A DNA stretch of 7,066 nt, from the NCBI GenBank assembly GCA_900770265.1, contig CAAGJR010000174.1, forward strand, positions 1-7,066, read 5' to 3'. Below the pieces are notes generated by a model. It was not told the DNA's origin. It was given only the letters and a program-made list of their open reading frames with translations, and ran no database searches. Origin of the DNA: an uncultured Acidaminococcus sp. GTDB lineage: Bacteria > Bacillota > Negativicutes > Acidaminococcales > Acidaminococcaceae. Position 1 is the stretch's first letter. The number at the start of each line of letters is the position of its first letter. Made by a program: the position numbers and the translations under genes. Below are positions 1 to 5,483 of this stretch, piece after piece.

Positions 1-1
1 C

Positions 2-256
2 GAGAACGGGGCCTGGCAGATGATCTTCGGGGTGGATACGGATCCCACCCGTCGGAAACAGGGGTTGGCCGGTCACGTACTGGAACACTTCATCGATGCA
101 GCCCAGAAGGAAGGGCGCAAGGGAGTGGTCCTGACCTGCAAGGACCGTCTGGTCCATTATTATGCGAAATTCGGATTCGTGGATGAAGGCATCTCCGATT
201 CCACCCACGGAGACGTGGTATGGCATCAGATGCGGCTCACGTTCAATCGGAAATAA
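2..256 (+). CDS. GNAT-family N-acetyltransferase, C-terminal part (5' end outside window)
   Basis: The frame is open from the first bases of the window and ends at TAA 254-256, so only the last 84 residues are visible and the true start lies upstream. The visible part carries the acetyl-CoA pyrophosphate-binding motif of the GNAT fold: a strand ending in IFGVDTDPTRRKQGLAGHVL (R/Q-x-x-G-x-A type loop), followed by a helix, then the strand GVVLTCKD and the late segment HYYAKFGFVDEG, the usual 'Y-x-K-x-GF' ending of the family. GNAT enzymes move an acetyl group from acetyl-CoA to an amine. The acceptor cannot be told from this fragment. It lies 13 bases upstream of the cysteine desulfidase gene on the same strand, so the two are probably co-transcribed. 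The fold is confident; the substrate is unknown. Confidence 0.85.
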   Translation, partial: ENGAWQMIFGVDTDPTRRKQGLAGHVLEHFIDAAQKEGRKGVVLTCKDRLVHYYAKFGFVDEGISDSTHGDVVWHQMRLTFNRK

Positions 257-269
257 GGGGAGAATCGAA

Positions 270-1586
270 ATGGAAAAGACGGATAAAAGATATCAGACCT
301 ATGTGGAAATCCTGAAGGAAGAACTGGTGCCGGCCATGGGCTGTACCGAACCCATTGCCATCGCTTATGCGGCAGCCAAGGCCCGGGAAGTGCTGGGGGC
401 TCTGCCGGATAAGGTGGAAATCGGCGTCAGCGGCAACATCATCAAGAACGTGAAGAGCGTGGTGGTGCCCAATACGGACGGCCTGCACGGCATCGAAGCA
501 GCAGCTGCTGCCGGTATCGTCGGCGGCAAGGCGGAAAAACAGCTGGAAGTGATCGCCGACGTGACGCCGGAGCAGAAAGCCCAGATGAAGGACTTCCTGA
601 AGAATGTGCCCATCAAGGTGGAAGCAGTGGACAACGGCCTGATCTTCGACATCATCGTGAAACTTTTCCATGGCACGGACAGCGCCCTGGTGCGGATCGC
701 CCAGTATCACACCAACATCGTGCTGGTGCAGAAGAATGAAAAGACCGTCTATGAAGCCAAGAAGGACGGGGGCACCGGCTGTGCGGACAACGCCAAGGAA
801 ATGGGCCTGGCCGACAAGAACCTGCTGAACATTAAAGACATCCTGGATTTCGCCAATACCTGCGACATCGAAGATGTGAAACCCATGCTGGATCCCCAGA
901 TCCAGTGCAACACCGCCATTTCCGAAGAGGGGCTGCTGGGCAACTACGGCGCCAACATCGGCTCCGTGCTGCTGAAGACCTATGGCAGCGACATCAAGAA
1001 CCGGGCGGTGGCCAAGGCGGCTGCCGGCTCCGACGCCCGGATGAGCGGCTGTGAACTGCCCGTGGTCATCAACTCCGGCAGCGGCAACCAGGGTATCACC
1101 GTGTCCGTTCCCGTCATCGAATATGCCAAGGAACTGAACGTGACCAAGGAAAAGCTGTACCGGGCCCTGGTACTGTCCAACCTGATCGCCATCCACGAAA
1201 AGACCGGCATCGGCCGGCTGTCCGCCTACTGCGGGGCTGTCAGCGCCGGGTGTGCGGCCGGCTGCGGCATCGCCTACCTGCATGGGGAAGGGTATGATGC
1301 CATTGCCCATACCCTGGTGAACGCCCTGGCCATCGTCAGCGGCATCATCTGCGACGGGGCGAAGGCCTCCTGCGCCGCCAAGATCGCCTCCAGCGTGGAA
1401 GCGGGCCTCCTGGGCTACTCCATGTACAAGAGCGGCAACGAATTCAAGAGCGGCGACGGCATCGTGAACAACGGTGTGGAAGCCACCATCAAGAACGTAA
1501 GCCAGCTGGGCCGGGAAGGCATGAAAGAGACCGACAAGGAAATCATCAAGATCATGCTGGCCCCGCAGCCGGAAGAGAAAGAATAA
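270..1586 (+). CDS. cyuA: UPF0597 / CyuA-type L-cysteine desulfidase (Fe-S serine dehydratase-alpha-like)
   Basis: The 438-residue product is full length for UPF0597 (E. coli YhaM/CyuA, archaeal CdsB). Known members use a [4Fe-4S] cluster to break L-cysteine into pyruvate, ammonia and sulfide in the cytoplasm, mainly in anaerobes; some were first annotated as L-serine deaminases. Visible marks are the N-terminal PAMGCTEPIA block with Cys25 (the conserved thiol near the active site), the glycine-rich INSGSGNQG at about 268-275, GIGRLSAYCGAVSAGC at about 313-328, and ICDGAKASC at about 360-368. Cys321, Cys361 and Cys368 have the spacing expected of the three cluster-binding cysteines (inference from family pattern). 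I chose ATG 270 because AAGGGGAG (255-262) sits seven bases before it and family homology begins here; an in-frame extension to 162 would run through the upstream acetyltransferase gene. A strong terminator follows at 1632-1667. The desulfidase role is inferred from the family; serine deamination is the alternative. Confidence 0.9.
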   Translation: MEKTDKRYQTYVEILKEELVPAMGCTEPIAIAYAAAKAREVLGALPDKVEIGVSGNIIKNVKSVVVPNTDGLHGIEAAAAAGIVGGKAEKQLEVIADVTPEQKAQMKDFLKNVPIKVEAVDNGLIFDIIVKLFHGTDSALVRIAQYHTNIVLVQKNEKTVYEAKKDGGTGCADNAKEMGLADKNLLNIKDILDFANTCDIEDVKPMLDPQIQCNTAISEEGLLGNYGANIGSVLLKTYGSDIKNRAVAKAAAGSDARMSGCELPVVINSGSGNQGITVSVPVIEYAKELNVTKEKLYRALVLSNLIAIHEKTGIGRLSAYCGAVSAGCAAGCGIAYLHGEGYDAIAHTLVNALAIVSGIICDGAKASCAAKIASSVEAGLLGYSMYKSGNEFKSGDGIVNNGVEATIKNVSQLGREGMKETDKEIIKIMLAPQPEEKE

Positions 1587-1631
1587 ACGGGGCCAGTCAC
1601 TAGTCTCAAGTCACTGGTCACTAGCCAAAGG

Positions 1632-1667
1632 AAAGGACCCATCCTGAAATTCAGGATGGGTCCTTTT
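1632..1667 (+). terminator. Rho-independent terminator after cyuA, possibly bidirectional
   Basis: AAAGGACCCATCCTGAA (1632-1648) is perfectly complementary to TTCAGGATGGGTCCTTT (1650-1666), giving a stem of about 14-15 bp around a short loop, followed by a T run. It lies 45 bases after the cyuA stop. Read from the minus strand, the same stem is followed by TTTCCTTT, so it could also stop transcription from the convergent cysteine hydrolase gene. It is embedded in element E1. Confidence 0.85.
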
Positions 1668-1702
1668 GATGTTATAAAATCATAAAGCTTTTGCATTCGT
1701 TT

Positions 1703-1727
1703 ACGCATTTGCTTCAAGCAAATGCGT
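1703..1727. repeat. Perfect 12-bp palindrome inside element E1
   Basis: ACGCATTTGCTT (1703-1714) and AAGCAAATGCGT (1716-1727) are exact inverted copies around a single C. As RNA it would form a hairpin with the core ATTTGC-TTCAA-GCAAAT. No T run follows on either strand, so it is not an ordinary terminator. Seven bases after the core (from 1731) is ATCGGCT. Element E2 has a matching hairpin at 6981-7003 with one compensatory pair change. Confidence 0.75.
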
Positions 1728-1774
1728 TCCATCGGCTGGAGACTAGTGACTAGTGACTCCTTTGTCTGGACTAT

Positions 1775-2305
1775 TTATTCCACAATGACCTGGCAGCTCT
1801 TCAGGGTCTCCAGAGCGGCCTGATGTTTTTCCGGGGTCACGCCGGCACAGCAGCGGCTGTCCACTTTGATGGGCACTTCCGGCAGGGCCGCCTTCAGCAG
1901 CAGGGCATTGCTCACCACGCAGATGTCCGTGCACAGCCCGATGAGCTCGATGCTGGTGATGGGCTGCACCTTGTTGGCTTCCGCCAGATCCTGGGCCAGC
2001 TTCACAGAACCGAAGGCGGGTTTCTGGATCACCGGCCAGTGGTGCTCCTGCTGCAGCTTTTCCAGGCCGGGGATCAGCCGCCAGCCCGGGGTGCCCTTGA
2101 TGCAGTGCTTCACCGGCAGCAGCCTGCCTTCCTGGGTTTCCAGGTAATCGCTGCCGTGGGTGTCCTGGGTGAAGATCACCTTGCCCGGGAAATTGGCCAC
2201 TTTCTTCATCACGTCCAGGGTGATGGCCTGGGCTTCGGCCGTTCCCAGGCTGCCGCCCACGAAATCGTTCTGCATATCTACCACAATCAAAAACTGGTTG
2301 CTCAT
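1775..2305 (-). CDS. Cysteine hydrolase, isochorismatase/nicotinamidase fold
   Basis: The 176-residue protein is a compact single-domain member of the isochorismatase-like hydrolase family, which includes nicotinamidase (PncA). These cytoplasmic enzymes usually hydrolyse an amide through a Cys-Asp-Lys triad. All three residues are visible: Asp10 in LIVVDMQNDF, Lys95 in PVIQKPAFGS, and Cys129 in GLCTDICVVSNA. The metal-binding region of nicotinamidase-type members is suggested by FTQDTH (Asp48, His50) and His67 in KHCIKGTPGW. Nicotinamidase in NAD salvage is the leading specific role, but other amide substrates cannot be excluded, so I give no symbol. The start is ATG 2305-2303, with AAGGAAG eight bases upstream. 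A longer in-frame start near 2419 would read through the cloverleaf repeat and add a proline-rich, non-homologous leader. It lies downstream of the CorC-like gene on the same strand, with the repeat between them, and converges on cyuA. Confidence 0.88.
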   Translation of the reverse strand: MSNQFLIVVDMQNDFVGGSLGTAEAQAITLDVMKKVANFPGKVIFTQDTHGSDYLETQEGRLLPVKHCIKGTPGWRLIPGLEKLQQEHHWPVIQKPAFGSVKLAQDLAEANKVQPITSIELIGLCTDICVVSNALLLKAALPEVPIKVDSRCCAGVTPEKHQAALETLKSCQVIVE

Positions 2306-2326
2306 AAGGAGCACTTCCTTTCCTTT
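2306..2326 (-). promoter_or_regulatory. Ribosome-binding region of the cysteine hydrolase, partly self-complementary
   Basis: On the minus strand the leader reads AAAGGAAAGGAAG, then GTGCTCCTT, then the ATG. AAGGAAG is well spaced (8 bases) and fixes the start at 2305. AAGGA can pair with the TCCTT directly before the start codon across a 5-base loop, so the site may be partly masked. The 5-bp stem is weak, and a second purine run just upstream could stand in. A functional effect is only a possibility. Confidence 0.5.
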
Positions 2327-2336
2327 GTTTTTTATT

Positions 2337-2448
2337 TGTCCTTCCCTGAAAGGGGAGGGGGACCAGCCGCAGGCTGGTGGAGGGGTCTTACATCGGGTGT
2401 GAGACCCCCTACCCGCCAAGCGGGTCCTTTCCCCCTTTCAGGGGGACA
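2337..2448. repeat. 112-base cloverleaf palindromic intergenic repeat
   Basis: The outer arms are TGTCC (2337-2341) plus CCCTGAAAGGGG (2344-2355), pairing with CCCCTTTCAGGG (2432-2443) plus GGACA (2444-2448). This gives 17 bp with a two-base bulge. Inside are three further hairpins: ACCAGCC/GGCTGGT with loop GCA (2362-2378), GGGGTCTTACA/TGTGAGACCCC with one G-T pair and loop TCGGG (2382-2408), and ACCCGC/GCGGGT with loop CAA (2411-2425). The whole folds as a four-armed cloverleaf on either strand. It fills most of the gap between two minus-strand genes. No T run follows on either strand, so it does not look like a standard terminator. It is probably one copy of a dispersed MITE- or REP-like family (inference). 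Confidence 0.8.
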
Positions 2449-2465
2449 CGGAATAACTTTAGGAT

Positions 2466-3767
2466 TTAGGCTTTCTCATCCGAATTCTTCTTCTCCGGGC
2501 GTACTTCCACGATGATTTCCTGCACCCGGTGTTCGTTGGCCCTGGTCACCGTCACGTGCAGGTTCTTGCAGTCGAAGCTGTCGCCTTTTTTCGGGATGGT
2601 TTCCAGGGTATCCACCACCCAGCCGCTGATGGAGTTGTTCTCCAGACCGTAGTCGTCGATGTCCAGGTCCAGCACCTTGAACAGGTCGAACAGATTGGCG
2701 TTCTGGGAGTTGGAGGAGCAGGACACCAGCACCCGGTTCTTGCCCAGCCGGCGGAACGAAGACACGGCTTTGTCGTGTTCATCCCAGATTTCGCCCACCA
2801 GTTCTTCCACGATGTCCTCGGTGGTCACCAGGCCCCGCACGGTGCCATAGCTGTCCATGACCATGGCCATTTCCACCTTGGCTTCCTGCAGGGTCTTCAG
2901 CACCCGGGAAATCTTCGTGGACTGGTGGACCAGGGCAGCCTTCTTGATGACCTTCTTCAGGTCGAACTGGGGGTTCTGCAGGTACGCGGCGAAGAAGTCC
3001 TTGGCATGGAGGACGCCGATGATTTCGCCGTAGTCATCCTTGAACACGGGCAGCCGGGAGAACCCGTGGCTGCGGAACAGCTTCAGGGCCTCCGGTGTGC
3101 CTTCGGAGATGTCCATGGCCACCATATCCACCCGGGGGGTCATGATCTCCCGTACCCGGATGTCGCTGAATTCGATGGCACTTTTGATGAGCAGGCTGTC
3201 CTGCTTGTTGATGCCGCCACCGCTTTCCACTTCGTCCACCATGAGCAGCAGCTCATCTTCCGTAGCAGGTTTGCGGCTGTTCTTTTTGCCCAAAAGGCGG
3301 GCGGCCAGCTGTTTCAGCTGCCGGAACAGGAAATTCAGCGGGGTGAACAGCACCACCAGGATCCGCAGGAGGCCGGCGGTCTTCATGGAATAATATTCCG
3401 GGGCGTCGCTGGCTGCGCTTTTAGGCAGGATTTCGCCGAAGATCAGGATGATGATGGTGGTGACCACCGTGGCCAGGGCCAGGCCCGAGGGACCGAACGC
3501 CGCTGTGGAGACGGCGGCCGCCAGGGAGGCCGTGGCGATGTTCACCACGTTGTTCCCGATCAGGATGGTGGACAGGGCATCATCGAAATGGTTCAGCAGC
3601 TGCAGGGCTTTCCGGGCCCGTGTATTGCCGCCTTTGGCCAGGTTCTTCAGCCGCAGTTTGTTGGCCCCGGTCAGGGCCGTTTCCGCGGCGGAGAAGAAGC
3701 CGGAAAAAGAGATGAAAATCACCAGGATCAGCGTCAGGGCTGCTGTGGGGATTTCAAATGTATCCAT
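2466..3767 (-). CDS. CNNM/CorC (TlyC-type) membrane protein: DUF21, CBS pair and CorC_HlyC domains
   Basis: The 433-residue protein has the complete architecture of the CNNM/CorC family. An N-terminal DUF21 membrane domain covers about 1-160, with hydrophobic segments near 8-27, 65-88, 95-113 and 132-149 and the signature IFGEILPKSAA at about 109-119. A CBS pair covers about 205-325 (VREIMTPRVDMVAMD; GVLHAKDFF; GTVRGLVTTEDIVEELVGEI). A CorC_HlyC domain covers about 335-423. Characterised relatives move Mg2+ across the membrane in exchange for Na+ or protect cells from excess Mg2+ (B. subtilis and S. aureus MpfA types), with ATP and Mg2+ sensed by the CBS domains. 'Hemolysin' labels for this family are historical. 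The start is ATG 3767-3765, with AAGGAAG (3777-3783) nine bases upstream and a near-consensus promoter at 3799-3827. It is divergent from the YgjP-like operon. A magnesium role is inferred from the family. Confidence 0.92.
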   Translation of the reverse strand: MDTFEIPTAALTLILVIFISFSGFFSAAETALTGANKLRLKNLAKGGNTRARKALQLLNHFDDALSTILIGNNVVNIATASLAAAVSTAAFGPSGLALATVVTTIIILIFGEILPKSAASDAPEYYSMKTAGLLRILVVLFTPLNFLFRQLKQLAARLLGKKNSRKPATEDELLLMVDEVESGGGINKQDSLLIKSAIEFSDIRVREIMTPRVDMVAMDISEGTPEALKLFRSHGFSRLPVFKDDYGEIIGVLHAKDFFAAYLQNPQFDLKKVIKKAALVHQSTKISRVLKTLQEAKVEMAMVMDSYGTVRGLVTTEDIVEELVGEIWDEHDKAVSSFRRLGKNRVLVSCSSNSQNANLFDLFKVLDLDIDDYGLENNSISGWVVDTLETIPKKGDSFDCKNLHVTVTRANEHRVQEIIVEVRPEKKNSDEKA

Positions 3768-3798
3768 ATTTTTACACTTCCTTCATGGTCATGGCTTC

Positions 3799-3827
3799 AT
3801 TATAAGAGAAAGTATGACAGTGGTCAA
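3799..3827 (-). promoter_or_regulatory. Sigma-A-type promoter for the CorC-like gene
   Basis: On the minus strand, TTGACC (3827-3822) is followed after exactly 17 bases by TATAAT (3804-3799). This predicts a transcription start near 3792 and a leader of about 25 bases that contains the AAGGAAG ribosome-binding site. Its -35 box lies within the spacer of the plus-strand promoter. Confidence 0.85.
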
Positions 3828-3843
3828 TGTTCTATGCTATAAT
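3814..3843 (+). promoter_or_regulatory. Extended -10 promoter for the YgjP-like operon
   Basis: ATGACA (3814-3819) and TATAAT (3838-3843) are 18 bases apart, and the -10 box is preceded by TGC (3835-3837), a perfect extended -10. The predicted start of transcription is about 3849-3851. It interleaves with the divergent minus-strand promoter at 3799-3827, so the two should compete for RNA polymerase. Confidence 0.85.
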
Positions 3844-3852
3844 AGGAACGCT

Positions 3853-4527
3853 ATGGGTATTGAAGAAATCATGGAAAACGCCCGCATCGTCCAGTCGGCC
3901 CGCCGGACCATCGGGTTTGAGATCCGCGAAGGCGGAACGCTGCTCCTCCGGGTCCCCTATGGCTGTCCCAGACGGCTGGTGGAGGAGGCCGTACACAAAA
4001 AAGAACAGTGGATCTGCCGGGCGGTGGAGCGGGTGCGCACCGAAGACCGGCAGTACCATACCCTGGAACTGCGGGAGGGAGAGACCTTCCTGCTTTTTGG
4101 TGCGCCCTGCACCCTGCACCGGGTCCCCGGCAGCGGGTTCCGGCAGGAGCCGGGCCAGCTCTTCATGGGAGAAACGGAAAATCGCGCCACGCTCATCCGG
4201 TATCTCTCCAATCTGCTGGGGCAGGTGCTCCTGGAGCTGGTACCCCGCTATGCGGCGGTGCTGCAGCTTCCCATTCCCCATGTGAAATGGAGCCGGGCCC
4301 ACTCCCGCTGGGGCTACTGCAACTACAAGAGGGAACTGGGTTTTTCCTGGCCCCTGGTGTTCTGCCCCCGGGAGGTCATCGCCTATGTGGTGGTCCACGA
4401 ACTGTGTCACATCCGCAACATGTCTCATAACAAAGCCTTCTGGCAGGCTGTGGCCCGGGTACTGCCGGATTACAGGGAACGGGAAAACTGGCTGAAAGTC
4501 CATAGAAAGGTCATGTTCACATTATGA
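3853..4527 (+). CDS. YgjP-like (DUF45) zinc metallopeptidase domain protein
   Basis: The product is 224 residues from ATG 3853 (218 from ATG 3871). It matches the YgjP-like/DUF45 metallopeptidase family: an N-terminal beta-rich part (RRTIGFEIREGGTLLLRVPY, then KKEQWI at about 49-54) and a C-terminal catalytic part. The latter has SRWGYCNYKRELGFSWPLVF (about 151-170), then VVVHELCHIRNMSHNKAFW with zinc motif His182-Glu183-x-x-His186 and third ligand His192. The family is related to SprT/M48 peptidases; its physiological substrates are poorly known and the protein is probably cytoplasmic. Start choice is uncertain. AGGAA at 3844-3848 is only four bases before ATG 3853 and lies at or upstream of the predicted transcript start, so ATG 3871 is a real alternative, though its own ribosome site is weak. 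The 3' end overlaps the next gene by four bases (ATGA), suggesting translational coupling. Confidence 0.88.
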   Translation: MGIEEIMENARIVQSARRTIGFEIREGGTLLLRVPYGCPRRLVEEAVHKKEQWICRAVERVRTEDRQYHTLELREGETFLLFGAPCTLHRVPGSGFRQEPGQLFMGETENRATLIRYLSNLLGQVLLELVPRYAAVLQLPIPHVKWSRAHSRWGYCNYKRELGFSWPLVFCPREVIAYVVVHELCHIRNMSHNKAFWQAVARVLPDYRERENWLKVHRKVMFTL

Positions 4528-5483
4528 GTATCAACAAGAAAATCCTGCTTTGTTTCATCGCGCTGGTGGTGGTGGGCATCGTCTCCATCACCCTGCTGCA
4601 CCGCAGCCCCAAATACCTGGAGCAGCAGCAGACGGCCCAGAATGCCCAGCTGGTCCATTCTCAGGACACGAAGCTGCCCTATGCCTACCTGAACAATGTG
4701 ATCGCCCAGAGCGGTGCCGCCTGTTCGGTGTACTACCATTCCCTGGATACCGGGGAAGTGTTCTACAACTATTCCGGCAAGATGCCGGCCGGGGACCTGA
4801 TCCGTCCCTATGTGGCTGCGGCGGTGCTGCGCCAGGTGGAGGATAAGGACCTTTCTCTGGACGAGGTCTACACCCTGCGGGAAAAGGACATCAAACCGAA
4901 CAGTCCGGCTCTGGGCAAACTGCCGGCGGGCAGCAAACTGACGGTGCAGAACCTGCTGGAGGCCATGCTGCTGAACAATGATACCACGGCACTCTACAAA
5001 CTGATCTGGATCGCCGGCCGGGAAGACATGAACGAATGGCTGGCCAAACAGGGGTATGCGGATACGGTGATCGGCAGCCACGACCTGCCCACCCAGGAAA
5101 ATGCCCAGGATGCCCTGGCACCCAAGGAAAAACGGGAACTGAGCTACACGTCCGTGAACGATATGGTGAACCTGCTGACCAGCCTGTACCAGGGCAAATG
5201 CATCAGCAAGGAAAAGGATGCCTATCTGCTGAGTCTGCTGCAGCAGCAGCCGAACCGGGATATGCTGGGAGCCCTGCTGCCGGAAAAAGTGAAGATCGCC
5301 GGGTACCAGGCGGACCATGGCCAGGTGCTGGGCGCGGCCGGCGTGGTCTATGCCAAGGAAAAATACGTACTGGTGGTCATGATGGATAAGGCGGTGCGTC
5401 CGGGTGAGACCCGCAAGACCATCAACCAGATCTCTTCCATTATCTTCAATACGGTCAATGACAAAGAGGTGTTCAAGAAGTGA
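4524..5483 (+). CDS. Membrane-anchored class A beta-lactamase-fold protein, probably catalytically inactive
   Basis: The 319-residue protein starts with a signal anchor (KK then a hydrophobic run at about 7-25), which places the rest outside the cytoplasmic membrane. From about 60 to 310 it follows the class A beta-lactamase/serine hydrolase fold: DTGEVFYNYSGKMPAG, AAAVLRQVEDKDLSLDEVYTL, LLEAMLLNND, and VNDMVNLLTSLYQGKCIS through GVVYAKEKYVLVVMMD. The catalytic motifs are replaced. The SxxK position reads Asp91-Leu-Ile-Arg94, the SDN loop reads Asn151-Asn152-Asp153, and the KTG strand aligns without gaps to Tyr261-Gln262-Ala263. I infer a pseudo-enzyme, perhaps binding cell-wall or protein partners, rather than an antibiotic-resistance beta-lactamase. 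The reading frame is intact, with start and stop each overlapping a neighbour by four bases, so it is not a decaying gene. No symbol is justified. The fold is confident; loss of activity is an inference from alignment by eye. Confidence 0.85.
   Translation: MSINKKILLCFIALVVVGIVSITLLHRSPKYLEQQQTAQNAQLVHSQDTKLPYAYLNNVIAQSGAACSVYYHSLDTGEVFYNYSGKMPAGDLIRPYVAAAVLRQVEDKDLSLDEVYTLREKDIKPNSPALGKLPAGSKLTVQNLLEAMLLNNDTTALYKLIWIAGREDMNEWLAKQGYADTVIGSHDLPTQENAQDALAPKEKRELSYTSVNDMVNLLTSLYQGKCISKEKDAYLLSLLQQQPNRDMLGALLPEKVKIAGYQADHGQVLGAAGVVYAKEKYVLVVMMDKAVRPGETRKTINQISSIIFNTVNDKEVFKK

Larger units (their letters stand above)
1596..1759. repeat. Heptamer-bordered intergenic element E1
   Basis: The gap between two convergent genes is nearly filled by a 164-base structure. 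At the left are four 7-base units (GTCACTA, GTCTCAA, GTCACTG, GTCACTA; 1596-1623). At the right are three units in inverted orientation (GAGACTA, GTGACTA, GTGACTC; 1739-1759). GTCACTAGTCTC (1596-1607) and GAGACTAGTGAC (1739-1750) are a perfect 12-base inverted repeat. Inside, in order, are GCCAAAGGAA (1624-1633), a terminator hairpin, a GCTTT/ATTC-containing AT-rich stretch, a 12-bp palindrome, and ATCGGCT (1731-1737). The same plan recurs at 6876-7038. It encodes no protein that I would believe. Confidence 0.75.

Noticed and set aside
162..269. Upstream extension of cyuA to an ATG at 162
   Set aside because: It would overlap the GNAT gene in another frame; the ATG at 270 has AAGGGGAG at proper spacing and starts at the family's usual N-terminus.
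243..1310. Minus-strand open frame opposite cyuA
   Set aside because: It is a Gly/His/Val-rich antisense shadow; the plus-strand cysteine and glycine motifs of UPF0597 are unmistakable.
1596..1759. CRISPR array or integrase attachment site
   Set aside because: The units are 7 bases without spacers of 25-40 bases, no cas or integrase gene is near, and the arrays are inverted about a central core, unlike a CRISPR array.
2306..2419. In-frame N-terminal extension of the cysteine hydrolase (about 38 extra residues)
   Set aside because: The extension is translated from the cloverleaf repeat and has no homology to the family; the ATG at 2305 has a good ribosome site and begins the conserved LIVVDMQNDF segment.
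2337..2448. tRNA or other known structured RNA
   Set aside because: It folds as a cloverleaf, but arm lengths, loop sequences and the lack of T-loop and anticodon features exclude a tRNA; the symmetry fits a palindromic repeat better.
2529..3842. Long plus-strand open frame opposite the CorC-like gene
   Set aside because: It is rich in His, Gln, Val and Gly and has no recognisable domain, as expected for an antisense shadow of a GC-rich gene. The minus-strand gene has a complete domain architecture, a promoter and a ribosome site.
3448..3852. Upstream extension of the YgjP-like gene
   Set aside because: It would run antisense through the CorC-like gene and across both promoters; family homology starts only after about 3880.
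4524..5483. Functional beta-lactamase (antibiotic resistance gene)
   Set aside because: The SxxK, SDN and KTG positions are all replaced, so hydrolysis of beta-lactams is not expected.
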